From Propionibacteriales bacterium (GTDB lineage Bacteria > Actinomycetota > Actinomycetes > Propionibacteriales > Nocardioidaceae): a stretch of 63,759 nucleotides of DNA. Positions within the stretch are counted from its first letter, which is position 1; each line of letters opens with the position of its first letter. The notes under the pieces were generated by a model. That model searched no databases. It was given only the letters and a program-made list of their open reading frames with translations, and was not told the origin of the DNA. Both the position numbers and the translations under genes were made by a program. The DNA is taken from contig JAPLCB010000001.1 in assembly GCA_026392455.1 (NCBI GenBank), forward strand, positions 1 through 63,759. The letters run 5' to 3'. This document shows, in pieces, positions 45,555 through 58,817 of this stretch.

Positions 45555-47105
45555 TCAGATCGAGGCCCTGGTCTCGCACGCGGTGGCCAGGTCCTTGCCG
45601 GTACCGCCTACGCAGACGTCAGCCTGGGTGCCCCCGTTGAGACGGTCGGAACCTCCTTGACCGTACAGGCGGTCCGCACCCCCCTGGCCGAGGAGTCGGT
45701 CATGGCCGAGACCGCCCTGGATCAGGTTGGGACCCGGGGTCCCGGACAGCACGTCGGCGTACCGGGATCCGGTCAGGTTCTCGACCGACAGCAGGTTGTC
45801 GAAGCCGCTGCCGAGCGTGTTCTGCGCAGCGGTCGTGGCCAGCGAGACCTTGACCCCAACCGGCGCCGCGGCGTAGGTCACCGTGTCGGTCCCAGCACCG
45901 CCGTTGACGTCGTCGTCACCGGTCCCGGGATCCAGGACGTCGTTGCCTGCGTCACCGACGAGCATGTCCGCCTCGGAACCACCGGAGAGCAGGTCGTTCT
46001 CGCTGCCGCCGAAGAGCCGGTCGAACCCGGCCCCGCCGAGGACGGTGTCGTTGCCGCCGTCGCCGTACAGCTCGTCGTCGCTGCCGTTGCCCTCGATCCG
46101 GTCCGCACCGACGTCACCGTTGATCTTGTCGAAGTTGGGGCCGCCGATCAGCCGGTCGTTGCCGACGCCGCCGGCGAGGTAGTTGTACCCGCCGCCGCCC
46201 TCGACGACGTCGTTGCCGCCGCCGCCGACCAGGCGGTCCGCTCCCCCGAGGCCGACGAAGCGGTTGGCGTTGCCGTCACCGGCGAAGTCGTCGTGGAGGT
46301 CGGTGCCGATCGCGTTCTCCACCGTGGTCACCAGGTCGTTGCCGTAGTTGGTGTCCTGAACCCCGGCGACCGTCAGGTCGAGCGCGGCTTCGAGGTCGCC
46401 GTCCTCGAAGCTGATCGTGTCGCTCCCAGCACCCCCGGTGACCACGTCGTTGCCGCGGGCGGGAGCGATGACGTCGTTGCCGTCCTCACCGAGCAGGGTG
46501 TCCCCGCTGTCGACGAAGGGGTTGAACCTCTCCAGGCTGATCAGCTCGTCATTGCCGCCGCGACCCGAGATCGAGTCGGCTCCGCCGGAGCCGACGAGCA
46601 GGTTCGGACCGTTGTTCCCGACGATGACGTCGCCCGTCGCGCTGCCCACGACGTTCTCGATCCCGGAGAGCGCGTCGTTGCCGTCGGAGACGAAGGCGAC
46701 CCCGGTCAGCAGGCTCACGTTCACCCCGGTCGGTGCGCCGAAGAAGTTCACCGTGTCGGTTCCGCTCGAGCCCAGCAGGGTGTCGGCACCCGCCTGCCCG
46801 TAGAGCAGGTCGTTGCCGGTGCCCCCGTCGACCCAGTCGTCGCCCTGGTCGGCGACGACGGCGTCATTGCCGCCACCTGAGCAGATGGTGTCGTTGCCGG
46901 CCCCGGCGTTGATGTTGTCCGGACCGGGCGTACCGAGGATGACGTCGTTGCCGCTGGTGTCCGGCTCGTCTGCCGTAGCCAGGTCGATGGTCACGACGAG
47001 ACCGTGGCAGGTAGCGACGGCTTCGGCAGCCGGGATGGTCAGGGCAACCGCGACGACGGCAGCACCCGCCGCCAGGACCACGCTTCGGAGCGGGAGGTAG
47101 GACAT
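45555..47105 (-). CDS. Secreted calcium-binding RTX-repeat protein, large
   Basis: 516 aa. Signal peptide (SYLPLRSVVLAAGAAVVAVALTIPAAEAVA), then from ~60 to ~500 many nonapeptides of the GGxGxDxLx type in about five blocks, e.g. GGGGNDVVEGGGGYN and GLGHDRLLGQGGADRLYG. These bind Ca2+ and fold into parallel beta-rolls outside the cell. No catalytic domain, no type I secretion ABC genes nearby; Sec signal suggests Sec export. Divergent from the smaller RTX gene. Confidence 0.9.
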   Translation of the reverse strand: MSYLPLRSVVLAAGAAVVAVALTIPAAEAVATCHGLVVTIDLATADEPDTSGNDVILGTPGPDNINAGAGNDTICSGGGNDAVVADQGDDWVDGGTGNDLLYGQAGADTLLGSSGTDTVNFFGAPTGVNVSLLTGVAFVSDGNDALSGIENVVGSATGDVIVGNNGPNLLVGSGGADSISGRGGNDELISLERFNPFVDSGDTLLGEDGNDVIAPARGNDVVTGGAGSDTISFEDGDLEAALDLTVAGVQDTNYGNDLVTTVENAIGTDLHDDFAGDGNANRFVGLGGADRLVGGGGNDVVEGGGGYNYLAGGVGNDRLIGGPNFDKINGDVGADRIEGNGSDDELYGDGGNDTVLGGAGFDRLFGGSENDLLSGGSEADMLVGDAGNDVLDPGTGDDDVNGGAGTDTVTYAAAPVGVKVSLATTAAQNTLGSGFDNLLSVENLTGSRYADVLSGTPGPNLIQGGLGHDRLLGQGGADRLYGQGGSDRLNGGTQADVCVGGTGKDLATACETRASI

Positions 47106-47117
47106 AACAGAGCCTCA

Positions 47118-47127
47118 GTTCTAGAAC
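47118..47127. promoter_or_regulatory. 10-bp palindrome GTTCTAGAAC between the RTX genes
   Basis: Lies 13 bp upstream of the large RTX start within an AT-richer stretch (47118-47150, with TGCTCTAAAACTAG). Could be an operator for a dimeric regulator such as the nearby TetR protein; not testable from the sequence alone. Confidence 0.35.
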
Positions 47128-47309
47128 ATTTACGAATTTGTGCTCTAAAACTAGCGCGGGATCCGCCCACCCGCAAGTCCGAAGTACTACGACCATCGTT
47201 CACCCGCCCGGGACCAACGGACACTAGGCGTCCCGGGGCTTGCCCCGTTCACTGGAAGGGACCCATCCAGCGACGGAATCCCTCCGTCCCACCCAGGCAG
47301 GTAATCCTC

Positions 47310-47936
47310 ATGCGTCGTGGCCTCATCGCAGCTCTCTCGGTAGCAGCCATCTCCGCCCTTCCGGTCTTCACCCTGACCGCCAGCGCCACCTCCACCCCGA
47401 CCTGCAACGGACAGAAGGCGACCAAGGTCGTCACCGCCCGGTCGCCGCACATCGTCCGCGGGACCGACCGACGCGACGTGATCGTGATCCGTTCGGCCGG
47501 CCACGTGGTCAGGACCCTGGGCGGCGCGGACCTCGTCTGCGGCAGCAGCGGGTCCGACACGGTCAACGGCGGCGCAGGCCGTGACCGGATCTTCGGGCTC
47601 GGGGGTGCCGACCACGTCCTCGGCGGCCTGGGTGACGACAGCCTGTTCGGCGGAACCGGCAACGACGACCTGGCCGGCAGCGCCGGCGACGACAGCATCC
47701 GCGGCGGAGCCGGGGACGACGCGGTCCACGGCGGCCTCGGTGACGACGACCTGCACGGCGGTCTGGGCGACGACGACCTGTTCGGGGACGACGGTGCCGA
47801 CGACCTCGTCGGCGACGACGGGGACGACAGCTGCGACGGTGGCGGCCAGAGCGACGACTCCGAGGACGGCGAGCACGAGTCCGGTGCCGACGACCCCGCC
47901 GGGGACGACCACGGGGTGGACCCGGTCACGCCCTGA
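47310..47936 (+). CDS. Secreted RTX-repeat protein, small
   Basis: 208 aa. Signal peptide MRRGLIAALSVAAISALPVFTLTASA, two cysteines that could pair (CNGQ and LVCGSS), then six or more GGxGxDxLx units (GGLGDDSLFGGTGNDDL, GGLGDDDLHGGLGDDDL) and an extremely acidic Asp/Glu/Gly tail ending VDPVTP. The tail is unusually acidic and would bind cations. Convergent 11-bp overlap with the flavodoxin gene. Confidence 0.88.
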   Translation: MRRGLIAALSVAAISALPVFTLTASATSTPTCNGQKATKVVTARSPHIVRGTDRRDVIVIRSAGHVVRTLGGADLVCGSSGSDTVNGGAGRDRIFGLGGADHVLGGLGDDSLFGGTGNDDLAGSAGDDSIRGGAGDDAVHGGLGDDDLHGGLGDDDLFGDDGADDLVGDDGDDSCDGGGQSDDSEDGEHESGADDPAGDDHGVDPVTP

Positions 47937-48462
47937 CGCGATACCGCCGCAGGGACTCCGGAAGCTCAGCACCCCAGTCGCGGGCCCGGAGTCCCTCGCC
48001 GTCGGCGAGCGGGCCGGTGAGGCCCTCGACGTAGAAGCTCATCCGGTCGATGACCTGGAACCCGGCGTGACGCAGGGTCCGCGACGCCCGGCCCGCTGCC
48101 GATCCGGGCCAGTGCTTGGTCTTGAGGACCCGGGTGTCGAAGACCGCCACCGGTGGACGGGCGGCCGTCGCCGGCAGGTACCGGTCGATGTCGGCCAACC
48201 ACTCCCGGACACCCGCTCGGGCACGGCGGGGGTCCGCACCCTGGGAGACCGCGTCGGCCCGGGACGTCGGCCGGCTCAGGCTCAGGGCGTGCGTGGGCGC
48301 CGCGATCACCAGGAGGTCGAGACCCGCGACGTCCTCGTCCTGGACGTCAGCCACCTCGACCACGTCGGCCTCGACGCCCAGGTCCCGGAGCCCGTCGCGG
48401 ACCTGATCGGCAAGGGCCTCGGTGTTGCCGAACATCGACTCGCAGACGATCACGACCTTCAT
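47926..48462 (-). CDS. Flavodoxin-like protein
   Basis: 178 aa. FMN phosphate loop VVIVCESMFGNTEALADQV (~3-20), LLVIAAPTHALSLSRPTS (isoalloxazine loop region), and KTKHWPGSAA. ATG 48462 preceded by CAGGAGGAGGAGTGCGTG; a GTG just upstream is also possible. Preceded by a ~260-bp leader holding a strong hairpin and a DevR-box-like site, so probably induced with the neighbouring hypoxia locus. Electron carrier role is inference. Confidence 0.85.
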   Translation of the reverse strand: MKVVIVCESMFGNTEALADQVRDGLRDLGVEADVVEVADVQDEDVAGLDLLVIAAPTHALSLSRPTSRADAVSQGADPRRARAGVREWLADIDRYLPATAARPPVAVFDTRVLKTKHWPGSAAGRASRTLRHAGFQVIDRMSFYVEGLTGPLADGEGLRARDWGAELPESLRRYRVRA

Positions 48463-48520
48463 CACGCACTCCTCCTCCTGCGGCCGGCGGCGGTGGGGGA
48501 CGGACCGGGGGAACGACGAA

Positions 48521-48551
48521 GCCACCCACGTCCGCCGGGTGCGTGGGTGGC
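48521..48551 (-). promoter_or_regulatory. 10-bp perfect hairpin in the flavodoxin leader
   Basis: GCCACCCACG, 11-nt loop, CGTGGGTGGC, about 60 nt upstream of the flavodoxin start. Lacks a U-run. Candidate attenuator or RNA stabiliser. A weaker inverted pair AAGGTG/CACCTT (48604-48632) lies further upstream. Confidence 0.5.
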
Positions 48552-48684
48552 TCCGCCAGGCTGGCCGCGGACAAAGGGGGCGCCGCGACCAGTGCGACCA
48601 GCGAAGGTGTACTTCGCGTGTTCGTGCACCTTCATCCTGGACCAGCCGAAGACACCGCGACAGGGCCGACCAGCACCTCTGCGT

Positions 48685-48696
48685 GGCCGAAGGTCC
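48685..48696. promoter_or_regulatory. Candidate DevR (DosR) box upstream of the flavodoxin gene
   Basis: Minus strand CGGGACCTTCGGCCA; the 12-bp core GGACCTTCGGCC fits the published DosR core GGNCNWWNGNCC with no mismatch and resembles the mycobacterial GGGACTTTCGGCC form. It is 223 bp from the flavodoxin start and just after the DevS gene end. Core is short, so chance matches are expected; see finding. Confidence 0.5.
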
Positions 48697-48722
48697 CGAC
48701 CCTCGGGAACGACGCCAGCCGC

Positions 48723-52771
<4,049 letters not shown>

Positions 52772-52840
52772 GGGGCCAGCACCCGTGTACCAGGCCGGTC
52801 GCAGAGGCAGGTTCGACGAATCCGAGAAAGCAGGTCCGTG

Positions 52841-53290
52841 ATGGGAGAGTCGTACGAGCTCGGCACCGAGGAGTGCGTCCAGCTGCTGCACGCCGGCGTC
52901 ATCGGACGGGTGGCGATCAGCACGCCGGACGGCCCGCACGTCGTGCCGGTGAACTACTCGGTCGTCGACGACCGGATCATCTTCCGCACCACCCCGTACA
53001 GCGTGGTCGGGACCTACGGCACGAACACGCAGATGGCCTTCGAGGTCGACCACGTCGACTACGAGTACTGGACCGGGTCGAGCATCCTGGCCCGGGGACG
53101 TGGCGAGGCCGTCTCCGATCCCGCCGAGGTGCAGCGGATCAAGGAGACGTGGCCGCCGCATCCGTGGGCCTCGGGCCAGCGGAACCTGTACATCGCGATC
53201 CGCTGGAGCGAGCTCACCGGACGCCGCCTCGGCCCCGTCGTCGACGCGATCCGGGACAGACCGGTCGACCGCAAGTCGGCCGGACGATGA
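52841..53290 (+). CDS. Pyridoxamine 5'-phosphate oxidase-like split-barrel protein
   Basis: 149 aa FMN-binding split barrel: ECVQLLHAGVIGRVAISTPDGPHVVPVNYSVVDDRIIFRT is the typical first half. Mycobacterial DosR regulons include such proteins (e.g. Rv3129-like). Start ATG 52841 preceded by a GTG at 52838; 69 bp after the synthetase stop, same operon likely. Ligand (FMN or F420) not certain. Confidence 0.87.
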   Translation: MGESYELGTEECVQLLHAGVIGRVAISTPDGPHVVPVNYSVVDDRIIFRTTPYSVVGTYGTNTQMAFEVDHVDYEYWTGSSILARGRGEAVSDPAEVQRIKETWPPHPWASGQRNLYIAIRWSELTGRRLGPVVDAIRDRPVDRKSAGR

Positions 53291-53398
53291 GCAGCGGCGT
53301 CGGGCCCGCCCTCCGCCCGGGCGGGAAGAACCGGACACCGAACCTCGGACCGGCGGGCACACTAGTCTGGAGGACCCCCCTGGCGGAGAGGATCGACC

Positions 53399-54883
53399 GT
53401 GCCCTTCCGTGACGGAGCCGACGGCTACGAGAGCGACGCTCTGCACGCACGACGACTGCACGTGCTGTTCAACCACCTCCCTGCCCTGATCGGCTACTGG
53501 GACCGCGACCTGCGCAACGTCATCGCGAACTCGGCCTACCTCGAGTGGTTCGGTCGGACCCCGGAGGAGATGCACGGGATGCATATCCGCGACGTCCTCG
53601 GCGAGGCCGTCTACACCCTGAACCTGCCCCACATCACCGCTGCGCTCGCCGGCAACGAGCAGCTGTTCGAACGCACCCTCGTCGACACCGCCGGGCGGAT
53701 CCGGCACACCCAGGCCTCGTACGTCCCGGACGTCGTCGACGGCGAGGTCTGCGGGTTCTACGCCTTGGTCACCGACGTCACGCCCCGGGTCGAGGCGCAA
53801 CGGTCGATGGACGAGGCGCAACGGCTCGCCGAGCTCGGGAGCTGGTCCCTGGAGACGAGCTCCGACACCGCGCAGTGGTCCGATGAGCTCTACCGCCTGT
53901 TCGGGACCGAACCCGACGCGTTCGTCCCGACCGTCGCCGGCCTCCTCGAGCGGATCGACCCCCGGGACCGGGAGCGGGTCGAGCGACAGATCGACCAAGC
54001 ACGTCGCGACGGCGAGGACTACTCCCTGACCTACCGGATCCTGCGTGCCGACGGCCGGGTCCGCGAAGTACGCAGCCAGGGCCATCCCCACCGCGGTCCC
54101 GACGGCCAGGTGGTCCGCCTCACCGGCACCCTCCAGGACGTGACGGCGACCAACACCGCCAGCCGCGAGCTGTCGCGGGTCAACAACGAGCTGCGCAAGG
54201 CCAACCAGCTCAGCGCCGACGTGCTGGCGATGCTGGGGCACGACGTCCGGGCGCCCCTGGCCGTCGTGCTCGGGTACCTCGAGGAGCTGACCGAGAACTG
54301 GGAGAAGAGCACCGAGGACCAGCTCCGGGACCACGCGCAGCGAGCCCGGCGAGGCGCCGAACGACTGCGCGGCCTCGTCGACGACATCCTGGCGATGGCG
54401 ACCGTCGACTCCGGGGAGATCGTGACCAGACCGGTGGAGCTGAGCCTGCGCGATCAGGTCGAGATGGTCCTGGAGAACCTCGGCGCTGTCGCCGGGGTGA
54501 CCGTCACCGGGGACGCCGACGCGTTCGCGGACGTCTTCCACGTCCGCCAGGTGCTCACCAACCTGATCACCAACGCGCTGCGCTACGGACTCCCGCCGAT
54601 CGCGGTCCACCTCGGGTCCACCGGTTCGAACTGCGCCACCGTCACCATCAGCGACCACGGCCCGGGAATCGCACCGGACCGGGTGCCGACGTTGTTCGAC
54701 CGGTTCGTGAACGGCGGCACCGTCGGCACGAACGGTCCCCGCCTCGGCGTCTCCACCGGATTCGGTCTCTACATCGCTGCCGGACTCGCCGAGGCGAACG
54801 ACGGCGCCCTCAGCTACGAGCCCGGCAGCACCGGCGCTACCTTCCGCCTCACCCTCCCGACCCAGCGGGCCACCGGCGGCTGA
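53399..54883 (+). CDS. PAS-domain sensor histidine kinase
   Basis: 494 aa, soluble. Two PAS domains (~20-135, NSAYLEWFGRTPEEMHG; ~145-258, LFGTEPDAFVP, PAC GTLQDVTATN), HisKA with LAMLGHDVRAPLAVVLGYLE (phospho-His), HATPase with VLTNLITNALRYG, DHGPGIAP and GFGLYIAAGLA. GTG 53399 preceded by GGCGGAGAGGATCGACC. Convergent with the DevR-like gene (9-bp gap); a second input to that regulator is a reasonable inference. Confidence 0.88.
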   Translation: MPFRDGADGYESDALHARRLHVLFNHLPALIGYWDRDLRNVIANSAYLEWFGRTPEEMHGMHIRDVLGEAVYTLNLPHITAALAGNEQLFERTLVDTAGRIRHTQASYVPDVVDGEVCGFYALVTDVTPRVEAQRSMDEAQRLAELGSWSLETSSDTAQWSDELYRLFGTEPDAFVPTVAGLLERIDPRDRERVERQIDQARRDGEDYSLTYRILRADGRVREVRSQGHPHRGPDGQVVRLTGTLQDVTATNTASRELSRVNNELRKANQLSADVLAMLGHDVRAPLAVVLGYLEELTENWEKSTEDQLRDHAQRARRGAERLRGLVDDILAMATVDSGEIVTRPVELSLRDQVEMVLENLGAVAGVTVTGDADAFADVFHVRQVLTNLITNALRYGLPPIAVHLGSTGSNCATVTISDHGPGIAPDRVPTLFDRFVNGGTVGTNGPRLGVSTGFGLYIAAGLAEANDGALSYEPGSTGATFRLTLPTQRATGG

Positions 54884-54892
54884 CCTGCTGGA

Positions 54893-55543
54893 TCAGCGGT
54901 GGTCGAGGAGCTTGGCGGCGAGCACCGCCGCCTGGGTACGACGCTCGACCCCGAGCTTGGCGAGCACCGTCGAGACGTAGTTCTTGACCGTCTTCTCGGC
55001 CAGGAACATCCGCTCGCCGATCTCCCGGTTGGTCAGGCCCTCGGTGATGAACTCGAGCAGCTTGAGCTCCTGCTCGGTGAGGTCGGCGAGCTCGGGGGCG
55101 ATCGTGGTGGGATTACGCACCCGGTCGAGCACCCGGGCGGTCAGCGACGGGTCGATCAAGGACTGTCCGGCAGCGACGTGCCGGATCGCGCTGAGCAGGT
55201 CCGAGCTCTTGATCTCCTTGAGCACGTAGCCGGCAGCTCCGGCCATGATCGCCGAGAACAGCGCCTCGTCGTCGTCGTACGACGTCAGGATCAGCGCGCT
55301 GATCGTCGGATCGACCGACCGCACCGTGCGGCAGACCTCGATCCCGGACCCGTCGGGCAGCCGGGCGTCGAGAACGGCGACGTCGGGACGCAGGGCCGGG
55401 ATCCGGTGGGTCGCGTCCACGGCCGACCCGGACTCGCCGATCACCTCGATGTCCCCGGCCGCTTCGAGAAAGGTGCGGATCCCTTGCCGGACGATCTCGT
55501 GGTCGTCGAGGAGGTAGACCCGGATCTTCTTCGTCTCAGCCAT
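54893..55543 (-). CDS. devR: DevR/DosR-like NarL-family response regulator
   Basis: 216 aa. Receiver YLLDDHEIVRQGI, phospho-Asp in VAVLDARLPDGSGIE, LTSYDDDEAL and Lys in YVLKEIKSS; LuxR HTH EGLTNREIGERMFLAEKTVKNYVSTVLAKLG followed by VERRTQAAV. The recognition segment (LAEKTVKNYVS) and ERRTQAA match mycobacterial DosR as I know it, supporting the same DNA target. ATG 55543 gives the family N-terminus. Only 4 bp after the cydDC stop, so it is the last gene of the cyd operon. Confidence 0.9.
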   Translation of the reverse strand: MAETKKIRVYLLDDHEIVRQGIRTFLEAAGDIEVIGESGSAVDATHRIPALRPDVAVLDARLPDGSGIEVCRTVRSVDPTISALILTSYDDDEALFSAIMAGAAGYVLKEIKSSDLLSAIRHVAAGQSLIDPSLTARVLDRVRNPTTIAPELADLTEQELKLLEFITEGLTNREIGERMFLAEKTVKNYVSTVLAKLGVERRTQAAVLAAKLLDHR

Positions 55544-55547
55544 GGGA

Positions 55548-58500
55548 TCAGACTCCCACGTCCGCGCCTCCCGCGCAGTCCGCCAGATCGAGGACCACGT
55601 CCATCTGCTCCAGCCCGGTCGCACTGTGCGTGATCCACACGACGGTGCGACCTGCCGACGCCGCCAGCAGGTCGTCGGCGACCCCCTGGGCCGTCGCGGT
55701 GTCGAGGTGGGCGACCGGTTCGTCCAGGACGATCACCGGGTGGTCGAGCAGGAGCGACCGGGCCAACCCGAGCCGGGCCCTTTCGCCGCCGGAGACGTCC
55801 GCGTGCCCGTCGCCGAGCCAGGTGTCCAGACCCTCGGGCAGGGACCGGAGCCAGTCGCCGAGGCGGGCGTCGTCCAGCGCTGCGCAGACGTCGGCGTCGC
55901 TGGCACCCGGTCGGGCCAGCCGGATGTTCTCGGCCACCGTGGTCGCGAAGACGTGCGGGTCGTCGTCGACGTACCCGACCGCTCCGCGGACGTCGTCCAG
56001 GACCAACCCGGTGAGCGGCTGCCCCCCGAGGGCCACCTCCCCCGAGAGCGGGTCGATGAACCGGATCAGGGCAGCGGCCAGCGTGCTCTTCCCACAACCG
56101 CTGGGCCCGACGACGCCGAGCCGGGTGCCGGCAGGCAGGTCGAGCGTGAGATCGGCCAGCACCGCGTGGTCGTCCCAGCCGAGTCGTGCCGCGGCCAGGA
56201 CGACGTCGTGGTCGCCGCCGAGCGGCACCGGGTCGGCTGCCTCGGTGACCGCGGGCGCCATCGCCGCGAAGGCAGCCAGTCGCACCTCGGCGGCGCGGAC
56301 CCGGCCGGCCAGGCCACCGGCCTCGACGACGCCGAGCAGGACGTCCGGGAGCGCGACCGGGATCAGCAGCAGCAGCGCCAGCATCGGCGGAGTGACGGCT
56401 CCCGAGGCAAGGCCGTCGGCACCGACCAGGGCCACCCCGACCACGCCGAGCAGCGACGCGAGCAGGACGACCCCGCGTGCCGCGGCGAGGGCGCGGGCCA
56501 CGGTACGGGTGCAGCGTCCCAGGGACGCGCCGAGCCGGTCGACGGCGTCGGTGACCACCGACCCGGCTCCCCACAGCCTCAGCTCCGACGCCAGCCCGAC
56601 AGCCTCGAGCACGACCGCCGACAGCGCCGCTCGGTCGCCCACCGAGACGCTCTCGGCCCTCCCGGCACCGAGCCGGGCGATCCCGTACGCCGCGACCGCA
56701 CCCAGCCCGGCGGTCAGCCCGATGACGGCCCCGGCGGCGGGCAGGATCAGGGCCCCGACCACGGTGGCGACCGCGAGCACGGCAGCGCTGGTGCGCAGCG
56801 GCAGGGCCACCCGCAGCTCGCGGTCGACGACCGCGTCGACGTCGTCCACGATCGAGGCCAGCACGTCGCCGCGACGCTTGCCGAGCCGTCCCGGGGTCAA
56901 CGGCACCACCGCGTCGTACACCTGGACCCGACGTTCGGCGAGCAGGGTCAGCGCCTGGTCGTGGGAGCGGAGACGTTCGGCGTACCGGAAGACCGGGCGG
57001 CCCAGTCCGAAGGTTCGGACGCCGACGATGGCGACCAGCAGGGTCAACGTCGCCGGGTGCGCCGAGGCCTTGACGATCAACCACCCGGCCGTCGCGGTCA
57101 GGGCGACTCCGGACAGCGCGGCCAGCACGCCCAGGAAGGTGCTCAACCAGAAGCGGGCGGGCCGGTCGGCTCTCGGCCCGTCCTCGGGCTCGAAGACCGC
57201 GATGGCGGCCGACGCCGCCGCAACGCTGCTGCCGGACCGGCTGCTGGACCGGCCAGGAAGCTCGATCACCCGGTCGGCGATCGCGAGCACCGCCGGATCG
57301 TGGGCCACCACGACCACGGCCGAGGTCGTCGCCAGCTCGACCAGGACGTCGAGCAGCACCCGCTGCGTGATCGGGTCGAGGTGCGCGGTCGGCTCGTCGA
57401 GCAGGACCCAGTCCCGGTCCGCGACGAGCACCCGGGCCAGCGCGAGGCGGGCCCGCTCACCGGCCGACAGGTTCCGGCCGTCCTCGGCCACCAGCCCGGA
57501 CAGTCCGCCGAGCACCCGCACCCGTTCGGCGAGCGCGACCCGGGTCAGTGCGTCCCAGAGCTGCTCGTCGGTGGCGTCCGGCGCCCCGAGCCTCAGGTTC
57601 GACGCGATCGAACCGGTGAGGAAGATCGGCCGCTGGGGCATCCAGGAAACCGTCCCGACGCGGGTGAGCGTCCCGGCGGTCGGGGTCAGCAGGCCTGCCA
57701 CCAGGGCGAGCAGCGTGGACTTCCCGCACCCCGACGGGCCGGCCAGCGCGGTCAGGGAACGCTGTCCGATCGCCAGGTCGACGCCCTCCAGGGTCGGCGT
57801 CCTGCGACCGGGGTAGGTGAAGCCGACCTCGGTCCCGACCAGCTCCGGCCCGGAGGTCGGGAGCCGGTCCGCCGGGACCGCGTCGACCGGCGCACCGAGC
57901 CGGTTGATCGTCTCGAAGGTCGCCACCCCCTCGGCGGCAGCGTGGAACTCCGCACCGACCCGACGCAGCGGCCAGTACGCCTCGGGGGCGAGCAGGAGCA
58001 CGACCAGCGCGGTCCGCAGGTCCAGGTGACCGGCCGCGAGGCGGACCCCGACGACCACGGCGACGAGCGCGACCGACAGGGTCGCGACCAGCTCGAGCAC
58101 GGCCGACGAGGCGAAGGCGATCCGGAGGGTACGCATCGTCGAGGTGCGGTACCGGTGCGTGATCGCCCGGATCGTCGCGGACTGGGCCTCCGCCCGACGG
58201 AACGCGACCAAGGTCGGCAACCCGCGCACCACGTCGACGAAGTGCCCGGACAACGAGGCCATCGCCCGCCACTGGGCGTCCGCCCGGTCGCGGGTCGCCA
58301 GCCCCACCAGGGCCCCGAACAGCGGTACCAGCGGCAGCGTGGCGATCACGATCACGGCACTCAGCAGGTCCTGGGTCGCGATCACGACCACCGTCACCGG
58401 CGGCAGGACCGCGGCCAGGACCAGGGCGGGAAGGTACCGGGTCAGGTACGGCTCCGCGGCCGTGACGCCCCGCGTGGCGAGCACAGCGATCTCGCCCCCG

Positions 58501-58817
58501 GTCATCGACCCGGTACGACCGTCCAGGACCGCCTCGGCGACGCCGGTCCGCAGGTTTGCTCCGACCCTGGCAGCAGCGGCTGCGGCAGCGACATCACCGA
58601 GCCCCCCGGCCAGCAGCCGGCCCGCGACGACCACGGCCAGCAGTACCAACCCGGGCCTCAGGTCGTGACCGCGGACCGCAGCCACGATCACCGCGGTCAG
58701 GGCGAACGCCTGACCGATCACGAAGATGCTGGACAGCACCCCACCGATCAGGACCCCGGTCAGCGGCCTCCGGGCAACGGCGAGCTGACCCAGGACCTCG
58801 GGGTCGGTCGGCCTCAC
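55548..58817 (-). CDS. cydDC: Fused CydD-CydC-type ABC exporter for cytochrome bd assembly
   Basis: 1089 aa: CydD half (membrane ~20-300, Walker A GPSGCGKST ~360, signature LSAGERARLALARVL), linker ~540-580, CydC half (membrane ~580-800, Walker A ~907, signature VSGGERARLGLARSL). Separate ~550-aa cydC and cydD genes are usual in E. coli; fusions are frequent in actinobacteria. Exports thiol reductants (glutathione/cysteine in E. coli) needed to assemble cytochrome bd. GTG 58817 overlaps cydB stop (GTGA); longer frame upstream lies in cydB. Confidence 0.9.
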   Translation of the reverse strand: MRPTDPEVLGQLAVARRPLTGVLIGGVLSSIFVIGQAFALTAVIVAAVRGHDLRPGLVLLAVVVAGRLLAGGLGDVAAAAAAARVGANLRTGVAEAVLDGRTGSMTGGEIAVLATRGVTAAEPYLTRYLPALVLAAVLPPVTVVVIATQDLLSAVIVIATLPLVPLFGALVGLATRDRADAQWRAMASLSGHFVDVVRGLPTLVAFRRAEAQSATIRAITHRYRTSTMRTLRIAFASSAVLELVATLSVALVAVVVGVRLAAGHLDLRTALVVLLLAPEAYWPLRRVGAEFHAAAEGVATFETINRLGAPVDAVPADRLPTSGPELVGTEVGFTYPGRRTPTLEGVDLAIGQRSLTALAGPSGCGKSTLLALVAGLLTPTAGTLTRVGTVSWMPQRPIFLTGSIASNLRLGAPDATDEQLWDALTRVALAERVRVLGGLSGLVAEDGRNLSAGERARLALARVLVADRDWVLLDEPTAHLDPITQRVLLDVLVELATTSAVVVVAHDPAVLAIADRVIELPGRSSSRSGSSVAAASAAIAVFEPEDGPRADRPARFWLSTFLGVLAALSGVALTATAGWLIVKASAHPATLTLLVAIVGVRTFGLGRPVFRYAERLRSHDQALTLLAERRVQVYDAVVPLTPGRLGKRRGDVLASIVDDVDAVVDRELRVALPLRTSAAVLAVATVVGALILPAAGAVIGLTAGLGAVAAYGIARLGAGRAESVSVGDRAALSAVVLEAVGLASELRLWGAGSVVTDAVDRLGASLGRCTRTVARALAAARGVVLLASLLGVVGVALVGADGLASGAVTPPMLALLLLIPVALPDVLLGVVEAGGLAGRVRAAEVRLAAFAAMAPAVTEAADPVPLGGDHDVVLAAARLGWDDHAVLADLTLDLPAGTRLGVVGPSGCGKSTLAAALIRFIDPLSGEVALGGQPLTGLVLDDVRGAVGYVDDDPHVFATTVAENIRLARPGASDADVCAALDDARLGDWLRSLPEGLDTWLGDGHADVSGGERARLGLARSLLLDHPVIVLDEPVAHLDTATAQGVADDLLAASAGRTVVWITHSATGLEQMDVVLDLADCAGGADVGV

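Noticed and set aside
48464-48635. 56-codon ORF in the flavodoxin leader
   Set aside because: Weak ribosome site, poor third-position GC in part, Gly/Arg/Pro-rich end, no known family; kept only as part of the leader finding.
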